Shown: positions 1 through 7,342 of the stretch, in pieces
How positions within the stretch are numbered: position 1 is the stretch's first letter
Layout: each line of letters starts with the position of its first letter
Assembly (NCBI GenBank): GCA_015488125.1
Contig: WFOJ01000005.1
Span: 1-20,727 of the forward strand
Direction: 5' to 3'
Source: Mariprofundaceae bacterium
GTDB lineage: Bacteria > Pseudomonadota > Zetaproteobacteria > Mariprofundales > Mariprofundaceae
DNA length: 20,727 nucleotides
Notes under the pieces: generated by a model
Databases searched by the model: none
Told to the model about the DNA's origin: nothing
The model's input: the letters and a program-made list of their open reading frames with translations, nothing else
Position numbers and translations under genes: made by a program

Positions 1-673
1 CCTGTTTCATCAAATGGCGATTGATACCATCCGATACTGGCCTTGCCTTTTGCCTGAGTGCAATAAAATCCAGCCAGGCATCAAACAACTCTGTTTCAGG
101 TTTTTTGGCCTGCAAATCACGAAAATGATTTTCGAGATATTCCGATCTGTCCTGTAATATAAAGCCAGGCAAAAGCTTGCGAACGATGGCTCTTAAATTG
201 CCGATGTTTTCATCATCAACCGTAAACAGAGCGACCTCGCCAATATCAAGAATGGTGCCTCCCGCCAGTCTTTGCCTTTTGCAGGTGCGCTCCAGCCAAG
301 CCTCAAAGGCATTTTTTCTGTTACCAATGTTTCCTTCGCAGCCGATCAGAAGGGAAACAGTCATATTCATTTTTCCCTCTTCGATGATCGGCGGCGAACC
401 TACTTTGTTTTTCGATTCCTCTTTATATTGATAAGCGGGATTTTTGCTTTGAATAAATTGATTATATCCATAGGTATGCACTTGATGTTGATGGGCAATC
501 ACCGCGCAACCTGATAGATTAACATTTGAAAACTCATCTCGCTTCCTGATTTTTCTTGATAAGTTATGCGTAAATCCAAGGAAATGCGTAATCGCAGGAA
601 ATCCCCATGTGAAACCGGCAACGGCATTGGCTCCTTGCACCTGAATTCGGTTGATCAACAGATACTGGCTCAT
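1..673 (-). CDS. csy2: Type I-F Cascade subunit Csy2 (Cas5f), 3' end cut off by window edge
   Basis: Csy2 (Cas5f) pairs with Csy1 to cap the 5' handle of the crRNA in the type I-F surveillance complex in the cytoplasm. The frame is open from the ATG at 673 to base 1, giving 224 codons without a stop. The N-terminus reads MSQYLLINRIQVQGANAVAG, then TWGFPAITHFLGFTHNLSRK, which is the hallmark start of Csy2 proteins. A second conserved-looking stretch, EYLENHFRDLQAKKP, lies near residues 168-182. Family members are usually a little over 300 residues, so roughly the last third is missing. The start ATG (673-671) overlaps the csy1 stop as ATGA, implying translational coupling. The DNA is AT-rich (17 of 60 bases G or C at 421-480). 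The identification is by family recognition and is strong; the missing part cannot be judged. Confidence 0.93.
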   Translation of the reverse strand, partial: MSQYLLINRIQVQGANAVAGFTWGFPAITHFLGFTHNLSRKIRKRDEFSNVNLSGCAVIAHQHQVHTYGYNQFIQSKNPAYQYKEESKNKVGSPPIIEEGKMNMTVSLLIGCEGNIGNRKNAFEAWLERTCKRQRLAGGTILDIGEVALFTVDDENIGNLRAIVRKLLPGFILQDRSEYLENHFRDLQAKKPETELFDAWLDFIALRQKARPVSDGINRHLMKQ

Positions 674-2214
674 GCGGACTCCTTCATGCGCTGTTTCACT
701 TCTATCTCTACAGGCTCCATAAACTCGCGCAGCGGGGGTTCCATCAACTTCACCCAAAGGCGCGCATGCTCTTTCCGGGGAGTAAACTTGTTGTCTTTTC
801 CTCTTAACCGATTATTCAACCATCGGGCAAAATCCGATCGAATCATGGCTTGCCAGTCACTGTTCCCTCGTGCCGCCTGAAAATTTTCATCGGTACGATA
901 GGGGTCAAGAAAATACTGATGCTCTTTTTTGAGTCGAATACCCTGATCTGCCGACCAGCCAGCAGGCAGGTTTTGAATCGTTCCCGCGTAAAACAGCAAT
1001 TCATCAATAATGCTATGTACCCAACGCTCCAGATACTGCATACGCCTGGGGTCTCTGATGCTTAAATCCAGCTTGCCAAAACGAAGCAGGAAGTCCCGCA
1101 GATATTCTATGTCTGTTCGGCTATTTCCGTTGTGAAAATCATCGAACAGTGATTTTCGGTTTACTGGCGGTTTAATCCGGGATTGCCAAGTTGGTGGCCG
1201 GGATGAAAAGAGGTGCAATCTTCCCCCTCTTTTCCCATTTAATTGTGAAGCGTTACTGTGATTACTTGCGGTTACACTAAGAACAGAACGACGAATAAAC
1301 TTTGAAAGAGTATCAGAAGAAAACCTGCTTTTTTCATTGGCCTTTTTAACAGACTTTTGTTGGTCATCGAACACCTTTTCGTGAATCGCGTGAGCCAGTG
1401 ATGATGAAATCACATTACACAAAAGATGATACTCTTCTTTTTCATCACGCTGGGGGATGCCGGTAATGGGAAAATATATCTGTTTTGCCAACGAATGGGT
1501 TTTCATCTCTCCCTTATTCAGGGATTTCCTAAAGCCCTCCGTCCATTTCTTCAACCTGTTCTCCGCTTCATCGTCGCGCATACCTTCAGGTAGTAATCCA
1601 ACGAATATTCGATCGTCTCTGGAAAGGTATTCTGCCAACTTAACTCCATCAAGTTCAAGTTCCAAAAACTGGAAAATTGGGGCAAACTGGTTTCCCTTAA
1701 CCGCACCATCTATTGCTTTCGTGTGCAATGTTGATGTTGTGAGGTATCTGTTACTCTGAGCATCTATACAATCGAACAGGGATGGCGTATCAATTTTGGA
1801 GTGCGTTAGTTTAATGACATGAGTGGCGAAAGTTACATTTTCAGCGTTACTACAGTTTTCCGACAACCATATTGCTGGAGTGTACTTCTTTTCGATACTC
1901 CTGACTTTCTTAATATATTCCTTCTTTTTTTTATAACCATTCAAATCACTAGGTTTATTTTCGAGCGCCACAACTTTCGATACGCGCTGACGCTGAAACT
2001 CCAATGCAGTCTGATCTTTTCTTTTTCTGTTCTTTTTGGGGTCAAACAATATTTCAATGCTTTCATCATTGAAGTAGTTTTCTTTCTTGTAAAGCTCCCC
2101 AACTCGCTTTAACTCCTCTTTGAGATATTTCTCCTCTTCTGCATCACGCTTCCCTTTGAGAAAGTCAACAATCACCTCTTCCCAGGTTTGCAGTGTTTTT
2201 TCTTCTTCACTCAT
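670..2214 (-). CDS. csy1: Type I-F Cascade large subunit Csy1 (Cas8f), with extended N-terminus
   Basis: Csy1 (Cas8f) is the large subunit of the I-F surveillance complex; with Csy2 it recognises the PAM and binds the crRNA 5' handle. The 514-residue product carries family landmarks in order: HSLAKQIYFPITG (near 240), a YHLL...SSSLAHAIHEKV block (near 264-282), NASQLNGKRGGR followed by RPPTW (near 320-342), and a C-terminal DWQAMIRSDFARWLNNRL block (near 455-472). Remembered Csy1 proteins are about 430 residues. The excess lies mainly before residue 110, a highly charged lysine- and glutamate-rich stretch. The ATG at 2214 follows the cas2-3 stop by 3 nt, with GGGG and AAGG purine runs just upstream. 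The stop overlaps csy2 as ATGA. Sampled lines here are only 33-35% G+C, unlike cas1. The call is firm; the function of the extra N-terminal part is unknown. Confidence 0.93.
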   Translation of the reverse strand: MSEEEKTLQTWEEVIVDFLKGKRDAEEEKYLKEELKRVGELYKKENYFNDESIEILFDPKKNRKRKDQTALEFQRQRVSKVVALENKPSDLNGYKKKKEYIKKVRSIEKKYTPAIWLSENCSNAENVTFATHVIKLTHSKIDTPSLFDCIDAQSNRYLTTSTLHTKAIDGAVKGNQFAPIFQFLELELDGVKLAEYLSRDDRIFVGLLPEGMRDDEAENRLKKWTEGFRKSLNKGEMKTHSLAKQIYFPITGIPQRDEKEEYHLLCNVISSSLAHAIHEKVFDDQQKSVKKANEKSRFSSDTLSKFIRRSVLSVTASNHSNASQLNGKRGGRLHLFSSRPPTWQSRIKPPVNRKSLFDDFHNGNSRTDIEYLRDFLLRFGKLDLSIRDPRRMQYLERWVHSIIDELLFYAGTIQNLPAGWSADQGIRLKKEHQYFLDPYRTDENFQAARGNSDWQAMIRSDFARWLNNRLRGKDNKFTPRKEHARLWVKLMEPPLREFMEPVEIEVKQRMKESA

Positions 2215-2217
2215 GCC

Positions 2218-5200
2218 TTATGCCCCAATATCCTGATAAATCCCAAAATGAGAATGGTAGTTATATTCTTCCGTTTCGCGATACGCTGTAATTCTGACCT
2301 CGCCAAACTGTTGGCTGATTGTTGCTAAATCCCAATCAAAATCTTCGGATAGCTGTTGATACACTGTTTTTGCATCTTGCTCAAACCAGAAATCATTTCC
2401 TGCTGCTGGCTCTTCCAAATCCACATGCTTGATATTTATGGGTGGTTCGCCAAACACTGGAGGGAATACACGCTCGTTTTTCCACTTCCATTTGGGTTGG
2501 GAAGACGCATCATCCAGCCAAAGGTAACAGGCTTCGTCTTTCTGTGAATCCCTGAATCGTTGCTGCCGCTGCACTTCTCCACACCAATGCGGATGGTTCT
2601 TCCACCACAGCTTTGCTCCGCTATTTCCAAACAGTTGTTCCTGCAAGGCTTTATGCTCCAAACAGACCAGGTTTTCGCCGGCACGCTCTTTATATGCTTC
2701 AGGTAATTCAATCCGTTGGATTGCCGTAGTCTGTCGATATTGCGCTTCATCCAAAACATCAAGCAAACTCTTACCCTTTTTCTCCAGTTTTAGCTTTGCT
2801 GATTCAAAACCAGGGCGCTGAAAACATAGATCTTTACCACTCAGCCATTTGTAATTTTTATGCAGCAAAAGAATGTTGGGGGCTTCGGGCGTTACCTCCC
2901 TGTGCCTGAGTACACGGCCTGCCAGTTGAATAATGGAGCGCATGGAGCTGGGTTCTACAATGGCCCAGTCATAATCATGATCCCGCCCCACTTCGGCGAC
3001 TGGCGATGCCAACACGATAAACATGTGATGTTTGGCATCGGGATGCTTTTGCATCACCTGTTTTATTTCTTCGTGCGACCAAATATTATCAGGATTTTTA
3101 CGGTTCAGTACCTTATCCAGTCTGTGCTCAATGGCTGAGCGAATTGCCAGGGGGTAACGACTGTGATAAACACAGTAATGAATGGCAGTATCCTGAGGCG
3201 CAACCAGTTTTATCATGGCTTTGGCCACTGCCACCAAAGGGTTGATATTTGCCATGCGAACCAGCCCGACCGAAAGCGTTTTTCCATCACGGGAGAGCGC
3301 ATGTTCCTGATGCAGGCGGATAGCGCCGGACTGAATGGCATCTGCCATGCACACTGCAATGGTTTTATCTTCCTGATGCTCCACATCAATAATCTCTGCT
3401 TGCCGCTTTGCAGGCTGCTTCCGCAAATAAGCGCCTCTATGCTTTACAAACTTGTCGTGATCCTTTTTGAAATCAGCAAACACCTTGTATTTACCATGGC
3501 GGCAGCCTTTTTTCCTTTCATCAAACCAGGCACAGCAAATTTCTCCAGACCAGTTTGCAATATTTGCTTTGGCATATTCCTTCCATCCTGCCTGATAGGC
3601 CTGAAACAGGGCATAAGCCAACGCCGGAGGAATGGTCGCTGTTGAAAGCAACACGCGGCTGCCCAACATGCCCGCCCAATGCACCAGCCGGCACAAGGCA
3701 GGCAAATCTTCCAGGCCAAAATCATCAGGCTCATCCAGCACCAGGTCTGAAGTAAGTAAACGCAAGGTGGCGGGAATCTGTTTGCCGCCACTTGTTCCCT
3801 CAGTAGCGGGCATGAGATGATCAATGGTACTGACCAGCACCGGCGCTTGCAGCAAGGCATCCAACCCCTTTTCTTGTTGCGTCCATTGACTCAGGGCATG
3901 AGATTCTGCTGTGCCTTTGTAATGAACATACAGGTCGGTAGGCAGTAACGCTTCCTGTGATTCACTGCCTGAAACCTCTGGGGACAATTCATTATCAGAG
4001 TTCATTTTCGCTTTCGCTTGCTGTTTTTCAAACAGTTGCTTCACCGCTGTGCCACCGACAGCGATGGCCAAATCCTCATCGGACATGTTTAGCTCATCCC
4101 GATACGCTTTACCCGTTTGCAGCGTCAGCACCCTGAGCCCCAGCGCCACGCTGAAGCGCACACGCCCGGTTTGCTGACCCAATGCTGTCATGATTTTGGC
4201 ATTGGCTCTTGTTTTTCCTTTTCCCGTGGAGGCCATGTTGATGCCGAGGAAACCGCATTCCAGTGTATCTTTGCCTACGTTTTCAGCCAGTTTTCTCGCT
4301 TCGTCCTGCCAACCAAAAGACGCTTTACATTTTTTAGGAACATTACTGGTCAATTCGCTGTCGGGTTCCAAAGAAGCAAGACTGTGATTCAAGCGGGGCA
4401 AGGCTTTAACAATGTCTTCTGCAAAATGAGATACACCAATCAGATGCTCGTCCAGTTGTTGTTTGTATTGTTTCTTGCCATCAATCCAATCTGTATTGGC
4501 ATAGATTTTATAGTGCGGATTACGCCATTGCCTGCCTTTTTGCAACGATTCTTTCAGCGTTAATGATGAATAATAATGATCGGATAGCATCAAGCCGAGG
4601 CGAGCTATGTGTGTACTGAACAATTGTTCATGTAACCAGTCTGTTTGAGCATTCAAAAAAGGGCGCAACTCCACAAGCGCCTCCGAAGAAAGCAGACATG
4701 CCTTTGAACGCCACTGCATACTTTTGACTGGCAGATCAGCCAACTGCCAGTTCTCTGCTTTGCGCTCTTGTTGATCTGCATCTTTGCAATGATACGAATT
4801 CCACAGTGCTTCAAAGTTTCTATCCAGCCATTCATCTATGTTTGTTAAGGATGGCGGCGAGCTTTCTTGCCACGCAGGATAAAGCGGCAGTTTATGGTGG
4901 GTTACAATCAGCCAGGCAACGAATTTCGCCAATGGTGGCATCGTTGATAGTTGGGGCATATCATCACTGCTTACCCCATCTTTGAAGTGTCCAGAAAAGG
5001 CTTCCTCCTGCACATCTCCAAGGGCTTGCAGCCATTCTTCATCACTCTTGTTTGATACAAAGCGTTGAAACAGGCGAAAAGACAACCACTCATGTCTGTA
5101 GGGTTCAAAAACTTCAGTTTTTGCATCTGGATTTAGTTTTTTCTGGAACAGGATATTTGCTTTTCCAATGTCATGAAACAATCCTGCCATGGCAGACGAA

Positions 5201-5541
5201 TACTGCATCAGTTTTAGCGTTTGCCACTGACTCTTATCCGTGAATTGTATCATATCTCCTTCCGTATAATTCACCGGCACAACCCCTTCGGCATTAAACT
5301 TGCGCCGGTTGCCGACAATCCATAGCAATTCGCTGCGGCTGCGGCTACGAATCCAGTGGCAGGCAACGGCGGTGTTTTTGCTAGCGCTGCTGCGCAGCAG
5401 GGTTTTGACTGCTTGTAAGCCATCTTCGGTAATTACGGTTTGCCAGGTGCGGCTGCCAATGCGATTGGCAAAAGCATCCAGCACCCGCCGGGTTCTCGGT
5501 AATGCCTTTTTTTCACATTCGGCAACGAATGTAACCATCAT
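2218..5541 (-). CDS. cas3: Type I-F Cas2-Cas3 fusion nuclease-helicase
   Basis: This is the I-F effector recruited by Cascade to nick, unwind and degrade target DNA; its fused Cas2 domain also binds Cas1 for spacer acquisition. The product is about 1107 residues, as expected for the fusion. Domains in order: Cas2-like ferredoxin fold at residues 1-80 (MMVTFVAECEKKALPRTRRV at the start); HD nuclease with FHDIGKAN (H123, D124) and the VTHHKLP histidines (215-216); SF2 helicase with Walker A ASTGKGKT (437-444), motif II LVLDEPDD (DEPD near 603), motif III LSTATIPP (near 632), and motif VI QLAGRVLRHR (872-881). All catalytic motifs look intact. The frame is open to an ATG at 5679, but the ATG at 5541 is preferred: it overlaps the cas1 stop as ATGA and puts the Cas2 fold at the N-terminus. 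csy1 follows after 3 nt. Confidence 0.96.
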   Translation of the reverse strand: MMVTFVAECEKKALPRTRRVLDAFANRIGSRTWQTVITEDGLQAVKTLLRSSASKNTAVACHWIRSRSRSELLWIVGNRRKFNAEGVVPVNYTEGDMIQFTDKSQWQTLKLMQYSSAMAGLFHDIGKANILFQKKLNPDAKTEVFEPYRHEWLSFRLFQRFVSNKSDEEWLQALGDVQEEAFSGHFKDGVSSDDMPQLSTMPPLAKFVAWLIVTHHKLPLYPAWQESSPPSLTNIDEWLDRNFEALWNSYHCKDADQQERKAENWQLADLPVKSMQWRSKACLLSSEALVELRPFLNAQTDWLHEQLFSTHIARLGLMLSDHYYSSLTLKESLQKGRQWRNPHYKIYANTDWIDGKKQYKQQLDEHLIGVSHFAEDIVKALPRLNHSLASLEPDSELTSNVPKKCKASFGWQDEARKLAENVGKDTLECGFLGINMASTGKGKTRANAKIMTALGQQTGRVRFSVALGLRVLTLQTGKAYRDELNMSDEDLAIAVGGTAVKQLFEKQQAKAKMNSDNELSPEVSGSESQEALLPTDLYVHYKGTAESHALSQWTQQEKGLDALLQAPVLVSTIDHLMPATEGTSGGKQIPATLRLLTSDLVLDEPDDFGLEDLPALCRLVHWAGMLGSRVLLSTATIPPALAYALFQAYQAGWKEYAKANIANWSGEICCAWFDERKKGCRHGKYKVFADFKKDHDKFVKHRGAYLRKQPAKRQAEIIDVEHQEDKTIAVCMADAIQSGAIRLHQEHALSRDGKTLSVGLVRMANINPLVAVAKAMIKLVAPQDTAIHYCVYHSRYPLAIRSAIEHRLDKVLNRKNPDNIWSHEEIKQVMQKHPDAKHHMFIVLASPVAEVGRDHDYDWAIVEPSSMRSIIQLAGRVLRHREVTPEAPNILLLHKNYKWLSGKDLCFQRPGFESAKLKLEKKGKSLLDVLDEAQYRQTTAIQRIELPEAYKERAGENLVCLEHKALQEQLFGNSGAKLWWKNHPHWCGEVQRQQRFRDSQKDEACYLWLDDASSQPKWKWKNERVFPPVFGEPPINIKHVDLEEPAAGNDFWFEQDAKTVYQQLSEDFDWDLATISQQFGEVRITAYRETEEYNYHSHFGIYQDIGA

Positions 5542-6491
5542 ACCACGCCTTCCTCCAGGCTGATACTCTTCACCGTGTTGAACATAAAATCCAGTGCCTT
5601 GTGGTTGGTGAAGTTTTGCAGGCATTGTTGGCGAAACTCTTGCTCGGTTGCACCTTCTTTGGAGCAGATGAACGCCCACGGCAGGATGAGCGCATCTTTC
5701 ACCAGATCGGCGACGTCAAACACCAGCGCGCCACGGCGGGTTTTGCCATGCATGACGGCAAAACCGTGAGGAATGCCCAGTACCCACAGCGTACTGGCGG
5801 CGAGGCCATAAGCCAGGTAGTTACCGTGATTCAGAAAGGTATTGGCTTCGCTTTCGCTCTGATGATCGCGCACAAAGCTTTTCTGACCGGTGCAGCGGGC
5901 GGCAATCCTGTAGAGGGTTTTGGTCAATTGTGCTTCAATCAGCAGCAGGTTCTGGCTATCGCCAGCACGACTGATGCGTTCGTTGCAGGTTTGCAGTGCC
6001 TGGCTTAGCTCTGCATCATCGCTATGGAAACCTTCATGGCGGAGGTTTTTGTCTTTCGACCAGACTGATTGTAAATACTCGACACGCAATTGCTGAAATC
6101 GCCGGGCGACTTTTAGTCGTTTAGCCTCATCAAACCAGAAGGATAACCAGCCTTGCACGTATTCGGTTGGTCGGTATTCGCTTTGCGGTGTCATCCATTC
6201 AATCTCACAACCTGCAATCAACGGTGTGCCACCACCGCCACTGAAGCCGACCAGCACGCCTGCCGATGCCAGCATGCGCATGGCTGCCTGGGTGATGGAT
6301 GTCCCCGTGCCCAGCAGAATGACCGTGGTGTTGGCGATAGGGATGTTCCAGTATTGCTTTTCTTTCCCTGTTTCGCAAAGGTACAATACGCGGCCATCTT
6401 TTTGCATGACGCGGCATTTTTCTAGATAATAGATGTTTGCCCGCCGTGAATGCAGGATGGCCTTCAGTGCCTGGGGAGAGAGTTGTTCCAT
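5538..6491 (-). CDS. cas1: Type I-F CRISPR integrase Cas1
   Basis: Cas1 is the metal-dependent integrase that inserts new spacers into the CRISPR array; in I-F it works with the Cas2-Cas3 fusion. The 317-residue product starts MEQLSPQALKAILHSRRANI and contains WNIPIANTTVILLGTGTSIT and PQSEYRPTEYVQGW, all typical of subtype I-F. Expected catalytic residues are present: E186 in LLLIEAQLTK, H248 in VMHGKTRRG, and D259/D262 in FDVADLVKD. An in-frame ATG at 6548 would add 19 residues, but the ATG at 6491 has GGAG 7 nt upstream and gives the usual family N-terminus. It is the first gene of the operon, divergent from pyrE, with an ATGA overlap onto cas2-3. Hand-counted G+C at 5941-6000 is 35 of 60, clearly higher than csy1. 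Very likely functional. Confidence 0.96.
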   Translation of the reverse strand: MEQLSPQALKAILHSRRANIYYLEKCRVMQKDGRVLYLCETGKEKQYWNIPIANTTVILLGTGTSITQAAMRMLASAGVLVGFSGGGGTPLIAGCEIEWMTPQSEYRPTEYVQGWLSFWFDEAKRLKVARRFQQLRVEYLQSVWSKDKNLRHEGFHSDDAELSQALQTCNERISRAGDSQNLLLIEAQLTKTLYRIAARCTGQKSFVRDHQSESEANTFLNHGNYLAYGLAASTLWVLGIPHGFAVMHGKTRRGALVFDVADLVKDALILPWAFICSKEGATEQEFRQQCLQNFTNHKALDFMFNTVKSISLEEGVV

Positions 6492-6498
6492 GATGTAA

Positions 6499-6502
6499 CT
6501 CC
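6499..6502 (-). promoter_or_regulatory. Ribosome binding site deciding the cas1 start
   Basis: On the minus strand, GGAG lies 7 nt before the ATG at 6491. No comparable site precedes the alternative ATG at 6548, which has only a weak GAAAG. This spacing, with the conserved I-F Cas1 N-terminus, supports the shorter start. Confidence 0.6.
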
Positions 6503-6567
6503 GGGGAATGTTTTGCCAACGAAGCAATAACTCTGCACCCGTATTCATTACGCATCAATGCTTTCAG

Positions 6568-6576
6568 TTTATACCA
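6568..6576 (-). promoter_or_regulatory. Candidate extended -10 promoter for the cas operon
   Basis: Reading the minus strand, TGGTATAAA forms an extended -10 element (TG-N-TATAAA) about 77 bases upstream of the preferred cas1 start. The -35 position 17 bp further upstream (GAACTG) is poor, which is common for extended -10 promoters. It is the only good promoter-like motif I found in the cas1-proximal spacer. This is inference from consensus only. Confidence 0.35.
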
Positions 6577-6681
6577 ATAGCAGGCTGATTCAGTTCCGGT
6601 CTGGCAGCGGTGTCATCAGTCATTCTGTCAGGGTAAATATTGGCCATCCGGGCTTTCCTGATAGGCTTGGCGCCGTTGGAA

Positions 6682-6733
6682 CCCGACCCATTTCTGACGG
6701 TGCAGCGCGGGCGCATCGTCAAAAGTGGGTGGG
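6682..6733 (+). promoter_or_regulatory. Imperfect hairpin in the pyrE leader region
   Basis: The arms at 6682-6698 and 6718-6733 are complementary with about three mismatches and one G-T pair: GAC/GTC next to the loop and GACCCA/TGGGT in the middle. A 19-nt GC-rich loop separates them. The hairpin ends 30 nt before the pyrE ATG. No T-run follows on either strand, so a simple intrinsic terminator is unlikely. A possible weak -10 (TAAATA, from 6634) lies upstream, which would place the hairpin in the mRNA leader. Its function is unknown. Confidence 0.4.
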
Positions 6734-6763
6734 AACCGACAACAATCAACACTGGAACAAGGT

Positions 6764-7342
6764 ATGAAACAGGAAACATTACTGGCATTATACGAGCAGG
6801 CGGGAGCCTTGCTCAATGGGCACTTTGTGCTCTCAAGCGGACGGCATTCAGCGCGTTATTTGCAATCAGCACTGGTGCTGATGCATCCGCAACATGCGGC
6901 CACACTGGCCGCCGAACTGGTCTTGCTTGCTGATCACAAGGCTGTGGATATGGTGGTATCACCGGCACTGGGTGGTCTGATTATCGGCTATGAAGTGGCA
7001 AGAACATTGAACAAACCCTTTATTTTTACCGAACGCAAGGGTGGCGATATGCAATTGCGTCGGGGCTTTACGATCCCCGAAGGCGCACGACTGTTGGTGG
7101 TAGAAGACGTGATTACCACAGGCGGATCGGTGCGCGAATGCATGGCCGTGGTGCGCGCCCATGGCGGCAAGCCGGTACAGGTACTGGCTGTTGTTGATCG
7201 CGCTCCGGGGATGGATGATCGTTTTGATGTGCCCTATCAGACGGCGATCCGGCTGGATGTGGAAACTCACGCAGCCGATGATTGCCCGTTGTGCGCGCAG
7301 GGCATTCCAGCGGTGAAACCGGGAAGTCGTGGAGCCGCCTGA
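6764..7342 (+). CDS. pyrE: Orotate phosphoribosyltransferase (Thermus-type PyrE)
   Basis: PyrE transfers orotate onto PRPP to make orotidine 5'-monophosphate, the fifth step of pyrimidine synthesis, in the cytoplasm. The product is 192 residues. It has the glycine-rich VVSPALGGLIIGYEVAR segment, FTERKGGDMQLRRGF with substrate-binding basic residues, and the PRPP-binding loop VVEDVITTGGS. The C-terminal CPLCAQGIPAVKPGSRG is characteristic of the Thermus-like PyrE subfamily. The frame is open to 6725, but the ATG at 6764 matches the family start (MKQETLLALYEQAGALLNGHF without the extension) and has GGAACAAGG just upstream. The stop overlaps the next start by one base (TGATG), so rnj is probably translationally coupled. 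It is divergent from cas1. Confidence 0.95.
   Translation: MKQETLLALYEQAGALLNGHFVLSSGRHSARYLQSALVLMHPQHAATLAAELVLLADHKAVDMVVSPALGGLIIGYEVARTLNKPFIFTERKGGDMQLRRGFTIPEGARLLVVEDVITTGGSVRECMAVVRAHGGKPVQVLAVVDRAPGMDDRFDVPYQTAIRLDVETHAADDCPLCAQGIPAVKPGSRGAA

Noticed and set aside
5541..5679. Extended start of cas2-3 at 5679 adding 46 residues
   Set aside because: The extra part lies over cas1 in another frame, has no family resemblance, and the ATG at 5541 overlaps the cas1 stop as ATGA and starts the Cas2 fold.
6492..6763. Possible CRISPR array or leader beside cas1
   Set aside because: No repeated 28-bp unit or I-F-type repeat is present. In I-F loci the array commonly lies beyond csy4, which would be left of this window.
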